This document shows positions 8,622 through 18,932 of a stretch of DNA of 56,796 nucleotides, one piece after another. Numbering within the stretch: position 1 is the first letter of the stretch; every line of letters begins with the position of its first letter. Under the pieces are notes generated by a model. The model saw nothing but the letters and a program-made list of their open reading frames with translations, was not told the origin of the DNA and ran no database searches. This DNA is from Nautiliales bacterium (GTDB lineage Bacteria > Campylobacterota > Campylobacteria > Campylobacterales > JAADDX01): assembly GCA_030826765.1 (NCBI GenBank), contig JAUUDM010000022.1, forward strand, positions 1 to 56,796, read 5' to 3'. Position numbers and translations under genes: made by a program.

Positions 8622-9683
8622 ATGGCAACAAATTACAACGACTATTTTAAAAAAAACAACGACAACAATTCAAACAACAGTGGTGGGAATAATTTTACTC
8701 CACCTGAATTACCAAACTTTTTAAATAAACCAATAGTTTGGATAATAGGTATTTTAATAATTTTGGCAATATTTGCAAAACCTTTTGTAGTTATCAACCA
8801 AGGTGAAGTTGGTATTTTATCAACTACTGGTAAATTTGACCCTAAACCTCTTGGGGCTGGAATGCATTTTTATATTCCAATACTCCAAAAAGTATATGTT
8901 GTTGATACAAAAATGCATATTATAAACTATAAACAAATGGCAGAAGCAGGAAGTATGGAAGATACAAGAGGCGGAATTAAACTTTATCCGGCAATTGGAG
9001 TTTTAGATGCAAGAGGACTTCCTGTTACAATTGAACTTACAGTTGGTTATAGACTTAATCCAAAAACAGCATCTCAAACTATTGCAACATATGGATTTAA
9101 CTGGGAAGATAAAATAATAAATCCACTTGTTAGAGATGTTGTTAGAAATATTATAGGTAGATTTCCAGCGGAAGAATTACCAGTAAAAAGAAATCAAATT
9201 GCAACTTTAATCAACTCAACAATGCAAGAAAAACTTGCTAAATTACAATATAACCCTGTAATATTAGAATCAGTTCAACTTAGACAAATTATTTTACCAA
9301 ACAAAATAAAAGATCAAATCTTAGCTGTTCAAGTAGCAAAACAACAAGCACAAAGAGTTCAATATGAAGTCTTAAGAGCTAAACAAGAAGCACAAAAAAG
9401 AGCAGAACTTGCAAAAGGTGTGGCTGAAGCTAAAAAAATCCAAGCACAAGGACAAGCTGATGCGATCACTATTCAAGCAAATGCCGAGGCAAAAGCTAAT
9501 AAATTAATTTCAGAAAGTTTAACGCCTAAATTACTTAAACTTAAACAAATTGAAGTTCAAGGTAAATTTAACGAAGCACTTAAAACTAATAAAGATGCTA
9601 AAATTTTCTTAACACCTGGTGGAGTTGTTCCAAATTTATGGATAGATGCTAAAGATAAACAAAAAGCGAGTAATTTAAAATGA
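8622..9683 (+). CDS. Prohibitin-like SPFH/Band 7 membrane protein
   Basis: 353 residues. The N-terminal cytoplasmic stretch is rich in Asn and Gly, followed by one membrane helix at about 38-56. A Band 7 domain ([17 protein letters not shown] onward) leads into a long Ala/Gln/Glu/Lys coiled coil (about 235-310, [19 protein letters not shown]). This is the layout of bacterial prohibitins and HflK/HflC, which form large membrane rings around FtsH or organise membrane domains. No hflK partner is adjacent, so a homo-oligomeric prohibitin is the better reading. It lies 8 bp after ilvE, and its stop overlaps hisIE (ATGA). Confidence 0.85.
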   Translation: MATNYNDYFKKNNDNNSNNSGGNNFTPPELPNFLNKPIVWIIGILIILAIFAKPFVVINQGEVGILSTTGKFDPKPLGAGMHFYIPILQKVYVVDTKMHIINYKQMAEAGSMEDTRGGIKLYPAIGVLDARGLPVTIELTVGYRLNPKTASQTIATYGFNWEDKIINPLVRDVVRNIIGRFPAEELPVKRNQIATLINSTMQEKLAKLQYNPVILESVQLRQIILPNKIKDQILAVQVAKQQAQRVQYEVLRAKQEAQKRAELAKGVAEAKKIQAQGQADAITIQANAEAKANKLISESLTPKLLKLKQIEVQGKFNEALKTNKDAKIFLTPGGVVPNLWIDAKDKQKASNLK

Positions 9684-10351
9684 GTGAAATCAAAATAGAA
9701 TGGGAAAAAAGTGGGGGTTTAATCCCTGCTGTTATTCAAGATTTCGAAACAAATGAAGTTTTAATGCTTGGATATATGAATGAAGAAGCGTTAAAATTGA
9801 CTCAAGAAACTGGACTTGTTCACTACTATTCAAGAAGTAAACAAAGAATCTGGAAAAAAGGTGAAACAAGCGGACACACACAGGAAGTTAAAGAGATGTT
9901 AATTGACTGTGATAATGATACACTCTTAATTAAAGTAAAACAAAATGGAGTAGCTTGTCATACTGGTAGAATTTCATGCTTTTTTACAAACTTAGATAAA
10001 GGTGAAATAGTAAGTAAAGTTGAAGTTGAACCTAAATATAACTTTATGGATACTCTTTATCATACTTTACTTGAGAGAAAATCTGCTGATCCTAAAAGCA
10101 GTTATGTTGCAAGTTTGTATCACAAAGGTGAAAATTCTATTCTTAAAAAAGTAGTAGAAGAAGCTGGTGAATTATGCTTTGCTGTCAAAGATGATGATAA
10201 AGATGAAATAATTTATGAAGCAGCTGATTTACTATTCCATTCAATGGTTGCCTTAGCTTATAAAAATATACACCCAGAAGCCATACTTAATGAGCTTAAA
10301 AGAAGAGAAGGTATAAGCGGTATAGAAGAAAAAAACAGTAGGAAAAAATAA
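9680..10351 (+). CDS. hisI: Bifunctional phosphoribosyl-AMP cyclohydrolase / phosphoribosyl-ATP pyrophosphatase
   Basis: HisIE fuses steps 2 and 3 of histidine synthesis. Residues 1-115 are the HisI cyclohydrolase with [13 protein letters not shown], the [16 protein letters not shown] motif and metal-binding Asp/Cys residues in [11 protein letters not shown] and [11 protein letters not shown]. Residues from about 125 are the HisE pyrophosphatase with [16 protein letters not shown] and [12 protein letters not shown]. At 223 residues it is full length for the fusion. It starts within the stop of the SPFH gene and ends in a TAATG overlap with the next gene. Other his genes are not in the window. 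Confidence 0.94.
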   Translation: MSEIKIEWEKSGGLIPAVIQDFETNEVLMLGYMNEEALKLTQETGLVHYYSRSKQRIWKKGETSGHTQEVKEMLIDCDNDTLLIKVKQNGVACHTGRISCFFTNLDKGEIVSKVEVEPKYNFMDTLYHTLLERKSADPKSSYVASLYHKGENSILKKVVEEAGELCFAVKDDDKDEIIYEAADLLFHSMVALAYKNIHPEAILNELKRREGISGIEEKNSRKK

Positions 10352-10899
10352 TGCATTTACCTTATTTTTCGATATTAGACTGGTTAGCAGTAGGATTTTT
10401 TGTAATACTTTTTATTGCTCTTAGTCTTCTCTCTGCTCAAGCAAAAAAATCAAGTATTATAATAAGTGGTATTTTTGCTTCTTTTTTAGTTTCTACATTT
10501 GGAGGAGTTTTAAGTATAGTAATACTTGAGAAATATACGAAACATGCATATTTATCAAAAGTTAAAGAAAGAAGAATTCTTTTTAATGAAACAATGTTTA
10601 TAGGTGGATTTATTGTAAACAATGGAAGATTTCCATTAAACTACTGTAAACTTGAAGTAAAACTGATAAATAACGATAGAAACAAATATTCCAAAGGAAG
10701 TTTTTTTAAAAGTGGAGGATTTGAAATTTTTGGTGGAAAAGATAAAAAACAAGCAAAACCTCAAACAATTGATAAAATTAAATATTTTACTTTTAAACCA
10801 CCTCTAAAGCCTAATTTTTCTGAACCTTTTAGTATTACTTTAAAATATCCTGGATATTTTAAACATACTCAAATTATTAAAAAACTTTATTGTCATTAA
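10351..10899 (+). CDS. Conserved small membrane protein (DUF2393-like)
   Basis: A 182-residue protein with two N-terminal membrane helices (about 10-28 and 36-58) followed by a soluble, probably periplasmic, beta-rich domain (ERRILFNETMFIGGFIVNNGRFPLNYCKLEV). The layout and wording resemble the Campylobacterota proteins grouped as DUF2393, of unknown function. This match is from memory and is not certain. It is coupled to hisIE by TAATG and is the last gene before a convergent hairpin terminator. Confidence 0.65.
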   Translation: MHLPYFSILDWLAVGFFVILFIALSLLSAQAKKSSIIISGIFASFLVSTFGGVLSIVILEKYTKHAYLSKVKERRILFNETMFIGGFIVNNGRFPLNYCKLEVKLINNDRNKYSKGSFFKSGGFEIFGGKDKKQAKPQTIDKIKYFTFKPPLKPNFSEPFSITLKYPGYFKHTQIIKKLYCH

Positions 10900-10906
10900 A
10901 AATTAT

Positions 10907-10932
10907 CTAAGAAATTCTTTCGAATTTCTTAG
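10907..10932. terminator. Bidirectional terminator between convergent operons
   Basis: CTAAGAAATTC at 10907-10917 and GAATTTCTTAG at 10922-10932 are perfect 11-bp inverted repeats around a TTTC loop. The right arm overlaps the last codons of hemN (stop at 10929). The hairpin sits between the ilvE operon and the heme operon and can serve both strands. Confidence 0.7.
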
Positions 10933-12284
10933 ACTGTTTTACTAAATGCCTTTTGATTTTGCATTTTTTTGAAATATTCATCAAATGGTAAAACTATATT
11001 TCTAATAAGCATAGCACCTGTTTTATTTACTTCAATTTTTTCAGGAGTAATAGTAGCAAGTCCTGCATCTACAAATTCTTGCAATTCTTCTACTTCATTT
11101 TTAAATTTTTCAAAAAAGTTAATTCCAGTATCTTTTTCAAATCTTTTAATATCAAGTGAGAAGTTTGCCATCATCTCCATTATAATTCTTTTTCTTATTT
11201 TATCTTCTTCATTTAAGATAATTCCTCTAAAAGTAGCAAGATGTCCTTCATCTATAGCCTTTTCATAATTTTTAAGGTCTTTATAGTTTTGAATATAAGC
11301 ATCTTCCGTTTCACCAATACTTGTAAGCCCTATTCCAATCAAATCAGCACCACCTTTTGTAGTGTATCCTTGGAAGTTTCTATGAAGTTCCCCTTTTTCT
11401 AATGCTTTGAAAAGTTCGTCCGTTGGCTTAGCAAAATGGTCCATTCCAACCATTTTATAACCATTATTTTCAAAGAAATCAATTGTATATTTTAAAATTT
11501 TTAGTTTTTCACTTGGATGAGGCAGAGTTGTTTCATCAATTTTTCTCATTGACTTTTTCATCCACGGAACGTGTGCATAATTAAATACAGCCAATCTATC
11601 AGGATTTAGAGTCAAAACTGTATCAAGTGTATGTTTGAAAGTTTCTAACGTTTGAAACGGAAGTCCATAAATTAAATCAATATTTATAGAATTAATTCCA
11701 TATTTTCTTGCCATATCTACTACACTTTTTGTAAGTTCGTAACTTTGCACTCTATTTACTGCTTTTTGAGTAGCTTCATTAAAATCTTGTACACCAAAAC
11801 TAATTCTATTAATTCCACCATCAACTAAAACTTTTAATTGTTCTTCTGTTAAAAATCTTGGGTCAATTTCAATAGAATTTTCTGCATCTTTAGCAAAATT
11901 AGGGAAATACTCTTTTATCATATTAAGTACTTCTTTTAACTGCTCAGCACTTAAAAATGTAGGAGTTCCACCACCAAAATGAAGTTGAATTACTTCTCTG
12001 TTTGTATCAAGATATTTTTTTAATATTTCAAGTTCTTTTCTAAGATACTTCAAATATTTTACTTTTTTATCTTCTTTACTTGTATAAATTACGCTACAAC
12101 CACAAAAATAACAAGCACTTTTACAAAAAGGAATATGAAAATATAAACTTAAAGGTTTAGTGCTATTTTGATAAAAAGGTATAATTTCTTCAGGAGTTAA
12201 ATCCCTAAACTCCACAGCCGTAGGATATGATGTATATCTTGGAGCTGGACGAGAATATTTAGCAAATTTTTCAAAATCTATCAT
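10929..12284 (-). CDS. hemN: Oxygen-independent coproporphyrinogen III oxidase HemN
   Basis: A radical SAM enzyme of 451 residues that decarboxylates coproporphyrinogen III to protoporphyrinogen IX without oxygen, as fits an anaerobe. The Fe-S motif is CKSACYFC at residues 54-61 (CxxxCxxC), with the extra Cys63 of true HemN. The N-terminal YSRPAPRYTSYPTA segment, seen in HemN and absent from HemW, supports the assignment. It is last in the ccsBA-hemA-E-B-C-N operon, 2 bp after hemC. Confidence 0.95.
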   Translation of the reverse strand: MIDFEKFAKYSRPAPRYTSYPTAVEFRDLTPEEIIPFYQNSTKPLSLYFHIPFCKSACYFCGCSVIYTSKEDKKVKYLKYLRKELEILKKYLDTNREVIQLHFGGGTPTFLSAEQLKEVLNMIKEYFPNFAKDAENSIEIDPRFLTEEQLKVLVDGGINRISFGVQDFNEATQKAVNRVQSYELTKSVVDMARKYGINSINIDLIYGLPFQTLETFKHTLDTVLTLNPDRLAVFNYAHVPWMKKSMRKIDETTLPHPSEKLKILKYTIDFFENNGYKMVGMDHFAKPTDELFKALEKGELHRNFQGYTTKGGADLIGIGLTSIGETEDAYIQNYKDLKNYEKAIDEGHLATFRGIILNEEDKIRKRIIMEMMANFSLDIKRFEKDTGINFFEKFKNEVEELQEFVDAGLATITPEKIEVNKTGAMLIRNIVLPFDEYFKKMQNQKAFSKTV

Positions 12285-12286
12285 TT

Positions 12287-13171
12287 TTAGTCCTTAAATT
12301 CTTGTGCGAATCTAACACCTAATCCATCAAATTCATCACTTACTATCTCTTTTCTCACTAATTCGCCATTAGCTTTTTCAAGAATCGCTTTTACTTTTAT
12401 ACTTCCGTCTTCTTGGAATTTTGCTTTGATTCCAACCGGTGCGTGACATCCTAAATTAAGTTCTCTTACGAACTCTCTCTCAATTGTTGTGCAGATTCTT
12501 GTTTTTTTATCATCAAGTTTAGAAACTAATTCAATAATTTCAGGGTCTTTATTTGTTTCAATTCCTAATGCACCTTGAGCCATAGCTGGAATCATAATAT
12601 CTGTATCAATTGCAGTTGCATATTTTACACTATTTAAAAGCCCTAGTCTTTTAAGACCTGCTTTTGCTAAAATAATAGCATCATATTGACCCTCTTTTAG
12701 TTTTCTAATTCTTGTATCAACATTTCCTCTTAAATCTTTTATTACTAAATTTGGATTAAAAGCTTTTAATTGCATAGCTCTTCTTATAGAACTTGTTCCA
12801 ATAACTGTCCCATCAGGTAAATCTGCTAAAGTTTCATATTTTTCACTTAATAAAGTATCTCTCACATCTTCTCTTTTTGTGATTGCAGTAAGAGAAAAAT
12901 GTTCCTCATCAAATTCAACTGCAAAATCTTTAAGTGAATGAACAGCAATTTGAGCATTTCCGTTTAATAATTCATCTTCAACTTCTTTAATAAAAAGTCC
13001 TTTTCCCCCAATATTTGCCAAAGGCTTATCTAAAATTTTATCACCTTTTGTAACTACTATTTTTAAGTGAATATCTAAACTTGGATCAATTTTTAAAAGT
13101 TCACTTTTTATATGTTCACTTTGCCATAATGCTAATTTACTTCCTCTTGTTGCTATAACTATTTTTTTCAT
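12287..13171 (-). CDS. hemC: Porphobilinogen deaminase HemC
   Basis: HemC joins four porphobilinogen units into hydroxymethylbilane. In 294 residues the dipyrromethane cofactor cysteine is Cys242 (LNLGCHAPVG), and the catalytic aspartate lies in HSLKDF near residue 82. The TSSIRRAMQLKAFNP and LRGNVDTRIRKL blocks bind the growing chain. Its ATG overlaps the stop of hemB by one base. The usual next enzyme, HemD, is not in this cluster. Confidence 0.95.
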   Translation of the reverse strand: MKKIVIATRGSKLALWQSEHIKSELLKIDPSLDIHLKIVVTKGDKILDKPLANIGGKGLFIKEVEDELLNGNAQIAVHSLKDFAVEFDEEHFSLTAITKREDVRDTLLSEKYETLADLPDGTVIGTSSIRRAMQLKAFNPNLVIKDLRGNVDTRIRKLKEGQYDAIILAKAGLKRLGLLNSVKYATAIDTDIMIPAMAQGALGIETNKDPEIIELVSKLDDKKTRICTTIEREFVRELNLGCHAPVGIKAKFQEDGSIKVKAILEKANGELVRKEIVSDEFDGLGVRFAQEFKD

Positions 13172-14157
13172 TATTTTCCTTTTACTAATTTTGCGAAATC
13201 TTTTGAGTGATATGAAATAATCATATCTGCCCCTGCTCTTTTGAATGAAACTAAAATTTCAACCATCATATCATTATAATCTACCCAACCATTTTGTGCT
13301 GCTGCTCTAACCATTGAATATTCACCACTTACATTATAAACACAAAGAGGTAATTTTGTAGCATCTTTTACTTCTCTAATTATATCCATAAAACTTAGAG
13401 CTGGTTTTATCATTAGAATATCTGCACCCTCATTCATATCAGCAATACTTTCTCTCACTGCTTCATTTCTATTTGCATAATCCATTTGATAAGTTTTTCT
13501 GTTTTTAGGAATATTTTCATTTGCACTTGGTGCTGATTCTGCCGCATCTCTAAATGGGCCATAAAAACTTGATGCAAATTTTGTAGAATAAGCCATAATT
13601 GGAATATGTTTAAAACCATTTTCATCAAGAGCTTTTCTTAAAGTTGTAATAATATTATCCATCATTCCACTTGGTGCAATCACATCTGCCCCAGCTTTTG
13701 CGTGAATAATAGCCTGTTTTGCACTTATTTCAAGAGTTGAGTCATTATCCACAGTTTTTAATTTTGGATTGATTATTCCACAATGTCCGTGATCAGTATA
13801 TTCACAAAAACATAAATCTGTAATAACTAAAATTTCATCACCAAATCTTTCTTTGATTTTTCTTACACTTCTTGCAATTAATCCATTTTCATCAAGAGCA
13901 TCACTTCCACAACTATCTTTAAGTTTTGGAATACCAAAAAGTAAAACAGCTTTAATTCCTAATTCAATTAATTCTGCAACCTCATCAAGAAAACTATCTT
14001 CTCCAAATTGAAAAATACCAGGCATTGAAGAAACTTCGTTTTTACCTTTCATATCTTCTTTGATAAAAAGTGGCATAATTAAATCATCAATTGTAATGTG
14101 AGTTTCTCTCACTAAATCCCTCATATTTCTTTTTAATCGTAATCTTCTAAAATCCAT
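13171..14157 (-). CDS. hemB: Delta-aminolevulinic acid dehydratase HemB
   Basis: HemB condenses two 5-aminolevulinate molecules to porphobilinogen. The 328-residue chain has the cysteine-type zinc site (Cys116, Cys118 and Cys126 in DLCFCEYTDHGHC), Schiff-base lysines Lys193 (YSTKFASSFYGPFRDA) and Lys251 (MIKPALSFMDII), and the RLKRN(M)R N-terminus. Members with the Asp-rich magnesium site lack these cysteines, so this one should be zinc dependent. It lies between hemE and hemC in the operon. Confidence 0.95.
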   Translation of the reverse strand: MDFRRLRLKRNMRDLVRETHITIDDLIMPLFIKEDMKGKNEVSSMPGIFQFGEDSFLDEVAELIELGIKAVLLFGIPKLKDSCGSDALDENGLIARSVRKIKERFGDEILVITDLCFCEYTDHGHCGIINPKLKTVDNDSTLEISAKQAIIHAKAGADVIAPSGMMDNIITTLRKALDENGFKHIPIMAYSTKFASSFYGPFRDAAESAPSANENIPKNRKTYQMDYANRNEAVRESIADMNEGADILMIKPALSFMDIIREVKDATKLPLCVYNVSGEYSMVRAAAQNGWVDYNDMMVEILVSFKRAGADMIISYHSKDFAKLVKGK

Positions 14158-14168
14158 TTTTTTCCCTT

Positions 14169-15188
14169 TTATTTTTTAGTAATTTCTTTTACTAAATCTA
14201 CAAAATATTTTACATTTTCCCAAGGAGTATCAGGTAAAATTCCGTGCCCTAAATTAAAAATATGTTTACTATTTTTCATAACATTTGCAATTTTCTCTGC
14301 ACCCTCTTTTGTTGCTTCTTTGCTATAAAGACGACAAGGTTCCATATTTCCTTGGATTACTTTTTTATTATTTACAATTTTATTTGCATATTCAATAGGA
14401 GTATTCCAATCCACTCCAATTACATCAAAATTACCTTCAAGCATATCTTCAAGATAAAGTCCAGTCCCTTTACTAAATAAAATTACAGGAATATTTGGAT
14501 ACTCTTTTTTGATTTTATCTGCAATTTTTAACATATAATTCCAACTAAATTCAAAAAATTTCTCTTTTTCTAAAGCACCACCCCAACTATCAAAAACCAT
14601 AACGGCATTCGCACCAGCTTTTATTTGATTTTTTAAATATTTAATAGTTTGATTTGTATTCACTTCTAAAAGTGCGTGAAGAGTTTTCTCATCAGAATAA
14701 ACCATTTTTTTAATTTTTGAATATTGTTTACTTCCTCTTCCTTCTACCATATAAGTAGCAATCGTCCAAGGACTTCCAGCAAAACCTATTAGAGCTTTAT
14801 CATCAGATAATTGTTCTCTAATTTTTTTCACACCTTCATAAACATAACTTAGTTTTTCACTTCCATCGCCTAATTTTTCAACATCACTAATACTTGAAAT
14901 AGTTTCATCAAAAATAGGTCCAACTCCAGCTTCAAATCTCAAAGGAAGCCCCATTTCCATTGGTAAATTTAAAATATCACTAAATAAAATTGCCGCATCA
15001 ACACCAAATTTATCCACTGGCATTATAGTCGCTTTAGCCACAACATCAGGATTTTTTGTCATTGCAATAAAACTTCCAACTTCTTTTCTAAGAGCTCTAT
15101 ATTCAGGAATACATCTTCCAGCTTGTCTCATCATCCATACAGGTGTTCTTTCGGTTTCTTTTCCTAAACACGCATCTATAAAAATCAT
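14169..15188 (-). CDS. hemE: Uroporphyrinogen decarboxylase HemE
   Basis: HemE removes four carboxyl groups from uroporphyrinogen III. The signature PVWMMRQAGRCIPEYR near residue 16, the LFSDILNLPMEMGL substrate aspartate segment and the GFAGSPWTIATYMVEG block are all present in 339 residues. The start codon overlaps the end of hemA by four bases (ATGA), implying coupled translation. Confidence 0.95.
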   Translation of the reverse strand: MIFIDACLGKETERTPVWMMRQAGRCIPEYRALRKEVGSFIAMTKNPDVVAKATIMPVDKFGVDAAILFSDILNLPMEMGLPLRFEAGVGPIFDETISSISDVEKLGDGSEKLSYVYEGVKKIREQLSDDKALIGFAGSPWTIATYMVEGRGSKQYSKIKKMVYSDEKTLHALLEVNTNQTIKYLKNQIKAGANAVMVFDSWGGALEKEKFFEFSWNYMLKIADKIKKEYPNIPVILFSKGTGLYLEDMLEGNFDVIGVDWNTPIEYANKIVNNKKVIQGNMEPCRLYSKEATKEGAEKIANVMKNSKHIFNLGHGILPDTPWENVKYFVDLVKEITKK

Positions 15189-16441
15189 TTCTTATCCTTT
15201 TTTACTATAAAATTATAATCACATTTATTACTATCAACTAAATTATCATCGATTTTAAATAGTTTTTTAATACTTGAAAGTAAAACATCAATTTGAGGTT
15301 CATTAGCATTTTCTTTTAAAGTTAATGTTGGATTATGTAAAAATCTTTTAAAAGCAGTATAAACTATTTTTTCAACTTCTTTTTCATCTTCTTTTTTTAT
15401 AAAATGTTTTTTGATTGCATTTTGTATAACATCTTTACCAATTAATTCTGCTTTTTTTCTCAACATTTTAATCATAGGAGTAACTTCACTCTCTTGAATA
15501 AATTTAAGATAATTTTGAATCTCTTCTTCTATAATTTTTTCTGCTTTTTGAAGTTCTTTTTCCCTTTGTCTGATATTTTCTTCACTAATATCTTTCAAAT
15601 CATCTACTCTAAAAACATTTATATTTTCATTTTCAATATTACAGATATCACTTGGAATAGCTAAATCAAACCAATATCTTTGAAATTCTTTATCTTCAAT
15701 CATATCTTGTTTGATAATAGGTTCTTTACTTGAAGTAGCTGTAAAAAGAAGTCTATAATTATTGATAAATTTAGGTAATTTATCAATAGAATGAATATCT
15801 ACATTAACATGTTCTATCTCTTCTTTTAACTCAGCTGCGTTTTCATAAGTTCTATTAACTAAAATAATATTAACACCAGCTTTTTCTAAATGTTTACAAA
15901 TAATTCTACTTGTATCCCCTGCCCCTACTACAACCGCACTATAACCACCTAAATCACCTAATACTTCTTTGGCTTTTTTAACTGCTATACTTGCTACAGA
16001 TACAGGATTACTTGAGAGATTTGTTTCATTTCTAACTCTTTTTGCACATTTAAAGCCGTGATGCATAACACGAGATAGATTTTTTTTCACAGCACCTTCT
16101 TCATATGCACTCATAAATGCTTCTTTATATTGACCAGTAATTTGAGTTTCACCCACAACCATAGAATCAATAGAAGATAAAACTTTGAAAATATGTCTTA
16201 TTGCATCTACTCCTTCATAAATAAAAGCTTTGCTTGGATCAACTCCAGTCAATTGAGTGATTTTTTCTAAAATCGGATTTTTTAAATTACTAAAAGTTGC
16301 TAATTCTATTCTATTACAAGTAGCAACTATTATAACTTCCCCATATTTTTTAAACTCATCATAATGATTTACTAAAACTGATAGTTTTCCTCTAGTTTCT
16401 ACATCACTATTTTTATAATTGAAACTAATTATTCTATACAT
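15185..16441 (-). CDS. hemA: Glutamyl-tRNA reductase HemA
   Basis: HemA reduces glutamyl-tRNA to glutamate-1-semialdehyde, the committed step of C5-pathway heme synthesis. In 418 residues the catalytic Cys42 is in the TCNRIEL signature. MVVGETQITGQYKEA and the NADPH-binding VVVGAGDTSRIICKHL follow, then a helical dimerisation region. The partner HemL is not in the window. It follows ccsBA closely and its 3' end overlaps hemE. Confidence 0.95.
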   Translation of the reverse strand: MYRIISFNYKNSDVETRGKLSVLVNHYDEFKKYGEVIIVATCNRIELATFSNLKNPILEKITQLTGVDPSKAFIYEGVDAIRHIFKVLSSIDSMVVGETQITGQYKEAFMSAYEEGAVKKNLSRVMHHGFKCAKRVRNETNLSSNPVSVASIAVKKAKEVLGDLGGYSAVVVGAGDTSRIICKHLEKAGVNIILVNRTYENAAELKEEIEHVNVDIHSIDKLPKFINNYRLLFTATSSKEPIIKQDMIEDKEFQRYWFDLAIPSDICNIENENINVFRVDDLKDISEENIRQREKELQKAEKIIEEEIQNYLKFIQESEVTPMIKMLRKKAELIGKDVIQNAIKKHFIKKEDEKEVEKIVYTAFKRFLHNPTLTLKENANEPQIDVLLSSIKKLFKIDDNLVDSNKCDYNFIVKKDKK

Positions 16442-16453
16442 ACGATCATCCTT

Positions 16454-18835
16454 TTACCCCTTTTTATGTGTCATAGACATAATAAGCGTTGCTACTACGA
16501 CTGTAAACCAAACTCCTAATCCATCTTTTAAAACTACAAACCAAGTTGCATCACCTTGCCCTCTTCCATATGCATGAAGACCTTGTGCTATATAAAAGTT
16601 TACTCCAAAATATGTCATTAAAATAAAGAAGAAACTTAAAAATGCTAAAAGTGAAAATATAAATTCTCCCCTCATTTTTGGAATAAATTTAGTATGAATT
16701 ATAATTGCATAAGCAATAATACTAATAAGTGACCAAGTCTCTTTTGGATCCCAAGACCAATATCTACCCCAAGATTCATTTGCCCAAACACCACCTAAAA
16801 ATGTTCCAACTGTTAGCATAGCAAGCCCAATATAAAGAGATAAATAGATAATATTATTTATCTCTTTTATTTGAAATTCTAAATCAAATTTATTTTTAAA
16901 TGCGAATAAAATTAAGTTTAAAAGCCCTAGCATTCCACCAACTGCTAAGAAACCGTAACTTGAAGTAATTACGGCTACATGAATTAATAACCAATACGAT
17001 TTTAAAACAGGTACCATATTTGTGATTTGTGGATCAATATTATTTAAATGAGCAACCATCATAAACATACCTGCCATAAATAGCCCAGCGCCAAGAGCTA
17101 ACATACTTCTTTTAAAGAACATTAAAGAAGCAAAAGCAGAACCCCAAGCAATAAATATAATAGATTCATATGCATTACTCCAAGGAGCATGTCCTGAAAT
17201 ATACCATCTTAAAAACATATTTGCAGTATGCAATATAAGTGCTAACCACCCAAAAGTTATAAATGCAATTTCAGTTTTTTTAAGTTTTTGTTTTTTAAAT
17301 ACTTCAAAAAATCCAATTAAAATAGCAATTAAACCTAAAGTCGAATAAATACCAATAAGTGCAGGGAAAATTTGAAGATGATTATATTTTATCTCCATTT
17401 TTACTCTTTCTTCTGAAGGAAGAATATCTGGAGTATACATTTTTTGAATTTCATATATTTTATGATGGGCTTCTTTTACCTTGTTTAAGTCAAATATAGC
17501 CAAACCATTTGCTAAATTTTTAAACACATTAAAATAGTATCTTGCTGTAATTGGGTCTAATTTTTTAAGTTCAGATATGTTATACCATTTATTATTATTC
17601 TGTTTTGAATTTGCTGTAGGAAATAAAGAAAATGCTTTACCTGAATAAATCATAAAAGCAACATAAATTCTTTCATTAAGTTTTAACCATTCTCTTTGTA
17701 TTTGAGTTCTATCTTTATCTGGAGTTTGCATAGCCAAATTTATCTGTTTCATATATTTAATTTGTCCCATATCATCAAAAAATTGATTATAAGAAGCATA
17801 TTTTCCTTTTATTCCAAGCTCTTTTCTTACACTTGGCATTCCTACATAAATCATAGGAAATTTTTCAAAAATTTCAGGATGAGACACCATTCCAGCTACT
17901 ATTTGATTATAATCCATTCCATATAATTTTGCTGTTTTTGAAATTTTATGAATAAAATCAACATTCAAACTATCAAGTGGTTTCACTCTTCCGTTATATT
18001 GAACTAAAATAGTAGCAAACTCACTTGTTACTGCTTTTGAATTTTTAGCATATTCATCTATACTCATAGCATTCACATTCACTTGTAATAAACCAATTAA
18101 TAGTAAAATAGCAAAAAGTCCACTTTCTCTTAATTTTCTTGCTGTTTTAGCAAATGTACTTTTTTTATAAAAGATACTAAATATAAATCCTAAAGCTATC
18201 ATTAAATAACCTAAATATGTAACCCACATTCCTGGGTCTTTTCCTACTAAGAAGATACTTCCTTTTTCATCTGGGTCATAAGCCATTTGATAAATTCTAA
18301 ATCCTTTATATTTTAAAATATGATTCATATAAATATGATATTTAAATTTTTTATTTCCATCTATAACAGTTACAAAGCTATCATAACTACTTGCCTGTTT
18401 AGTTCCTGGATATTTATGCATAACAAACTTATCAAGTCTTATTTTGAATCCCATATCAAGCATACCAACATCAGCCGGATTTGCTTTGTTTTGAAGCATA
18501 ACTACACTACTTGTTTCACCATTTCTAAGGTGTAAAACTCCACCTTTTCCAAAATATCTCGTAATTCCAGCACCTAATAAAATAACAATTAAAGATAAAT
18601 GCAAGAAAAATATAGGAAGTTTTTTGTAAGTTTTGTATTTATACATAACTCCACATAAATTAATAGCCAAAAGCCACATAATAGCTTCAAACCAACCCCT
18701 ACCATATACATAAAGCCATGCATCACTATCAATTGAGAAACCAAGAGTTGCATAAATTTGCGCTATCATAAAAATGAGAGCTAGAACAACTGTTGTTTGT
18801 AATGAAAAAAACATACTAAGAAGTATTTTAAGCAT
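16454..18835 (-). CDS. ccsBA: Fused cytochrome c synthase CcsBA (ResB-ResC)
   Basis: This 793-residue membrane protein moves heme to the periplasm and attaches it to CxxCH motifs (system II cytochrome c biogenesis). The N-terminal ResB part has several helices (about 10-95), a periplasmic domain with LHLRNGETSSVVML, and a further helix near 205-225. After a signal-like helix near 238 and a large periplasmic stretch, the C-terminal CcsA part carries the WWD heme motif as WANESWGRYWSWDPKETW, with conserved histidines in HAPWSNAYES and HVAVITSSYG. The single-chain form is typical of Campylobacterota. It heads the heme operon and lies directly beyond the NrfH-like gene terminator. Confidence 0.93.
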   Translation of the reverse strand: MLKILLSMFFSLQTTVVLALIFMIAQIYATLGFSIDSDAWLYVYGRGWFEAIMWLLAINLCGVMYKYKTYKKLPIFFLHLSLIVILLGAGITRYFGKGGVLHLRNGETSSVVMLQNKANPADVGMLDMGFKIRLDKFVMHKYPGTKQASSYDSFVTVIDGNKKFKYHIYMNHILKYKGFRIYQMAYDPDEKGSIFLVGKDPGMWVTYLGYLMIALGFIFSIFYKKSTFAKTARKLRESGLFAILLLIGLLQVNVNAMSIDEYAKNSKAVTSEFATILVQYNGRVKPLDSLNVDFIHKISKTAKLYGMDYNQIVAGMVSHPEIFEKFPMIYVGMPSVRKELGIKGKYASYNQFFDDMGQIKYMKQINLAMQTPDKDRTQIQREWLKLNERIYVAFMIYSGKAFSLFPTANSKQNNNKWYNISELKKLDPITARYYFNVFKNLANGLAIFDLNKVKEAHHKIYEIQKMYTPDILPSEERVKMEIKYNHLQIFPALIGIYSTLGLIAILIGFFEVFKKQKLKKTEIAFITFGWLALILHTANMFLRWYISGHAPWSNAYESIIFIAWGSAFASLMFFKRSMLALGAGLFMAGMFMMVAHLNNIDPQITNMVPVLKSYWLLIHVAVITSSYGFLAVGGMLGLLNLILFAFKNKFDLEFQIKEINNIIYLSLYIGLAMLTVGTFLGGVWANESWGRYWSWDPKETWSLISIIAYAIIIHTKFIPKMRGEFIFSLLAFLSFFFILMTYFGVNFYIAQGLHAYGRGQGDATWFVVLKDGLGVWFTVVVATLIMSMTHKKG

Positions 18836-18888
18836 ATAATCCCTTTTGAATTTAATTTAAAAAAGATTATATCAAAATATTATTTAAA

Positions 18889-18912
18889 AAACATTGATAA
18901 GTATCAATGTTT
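18889..18912 (-). terminator. Terminator after the NrfH-like cytochrome gene
   Basis: AAACATTGATA and TATCAATGTTT form a perfect 11-bp inverted repeat around two bases. Read on the minus strand it is followed by further T residues. It lies between the stop of the tetraheme cytochrome gene and ccsBA, separating the two transcription units. Confidence 0.65.
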
Positions 18913-18932
18913 AGGGAAAAAAAGAGAAAGTA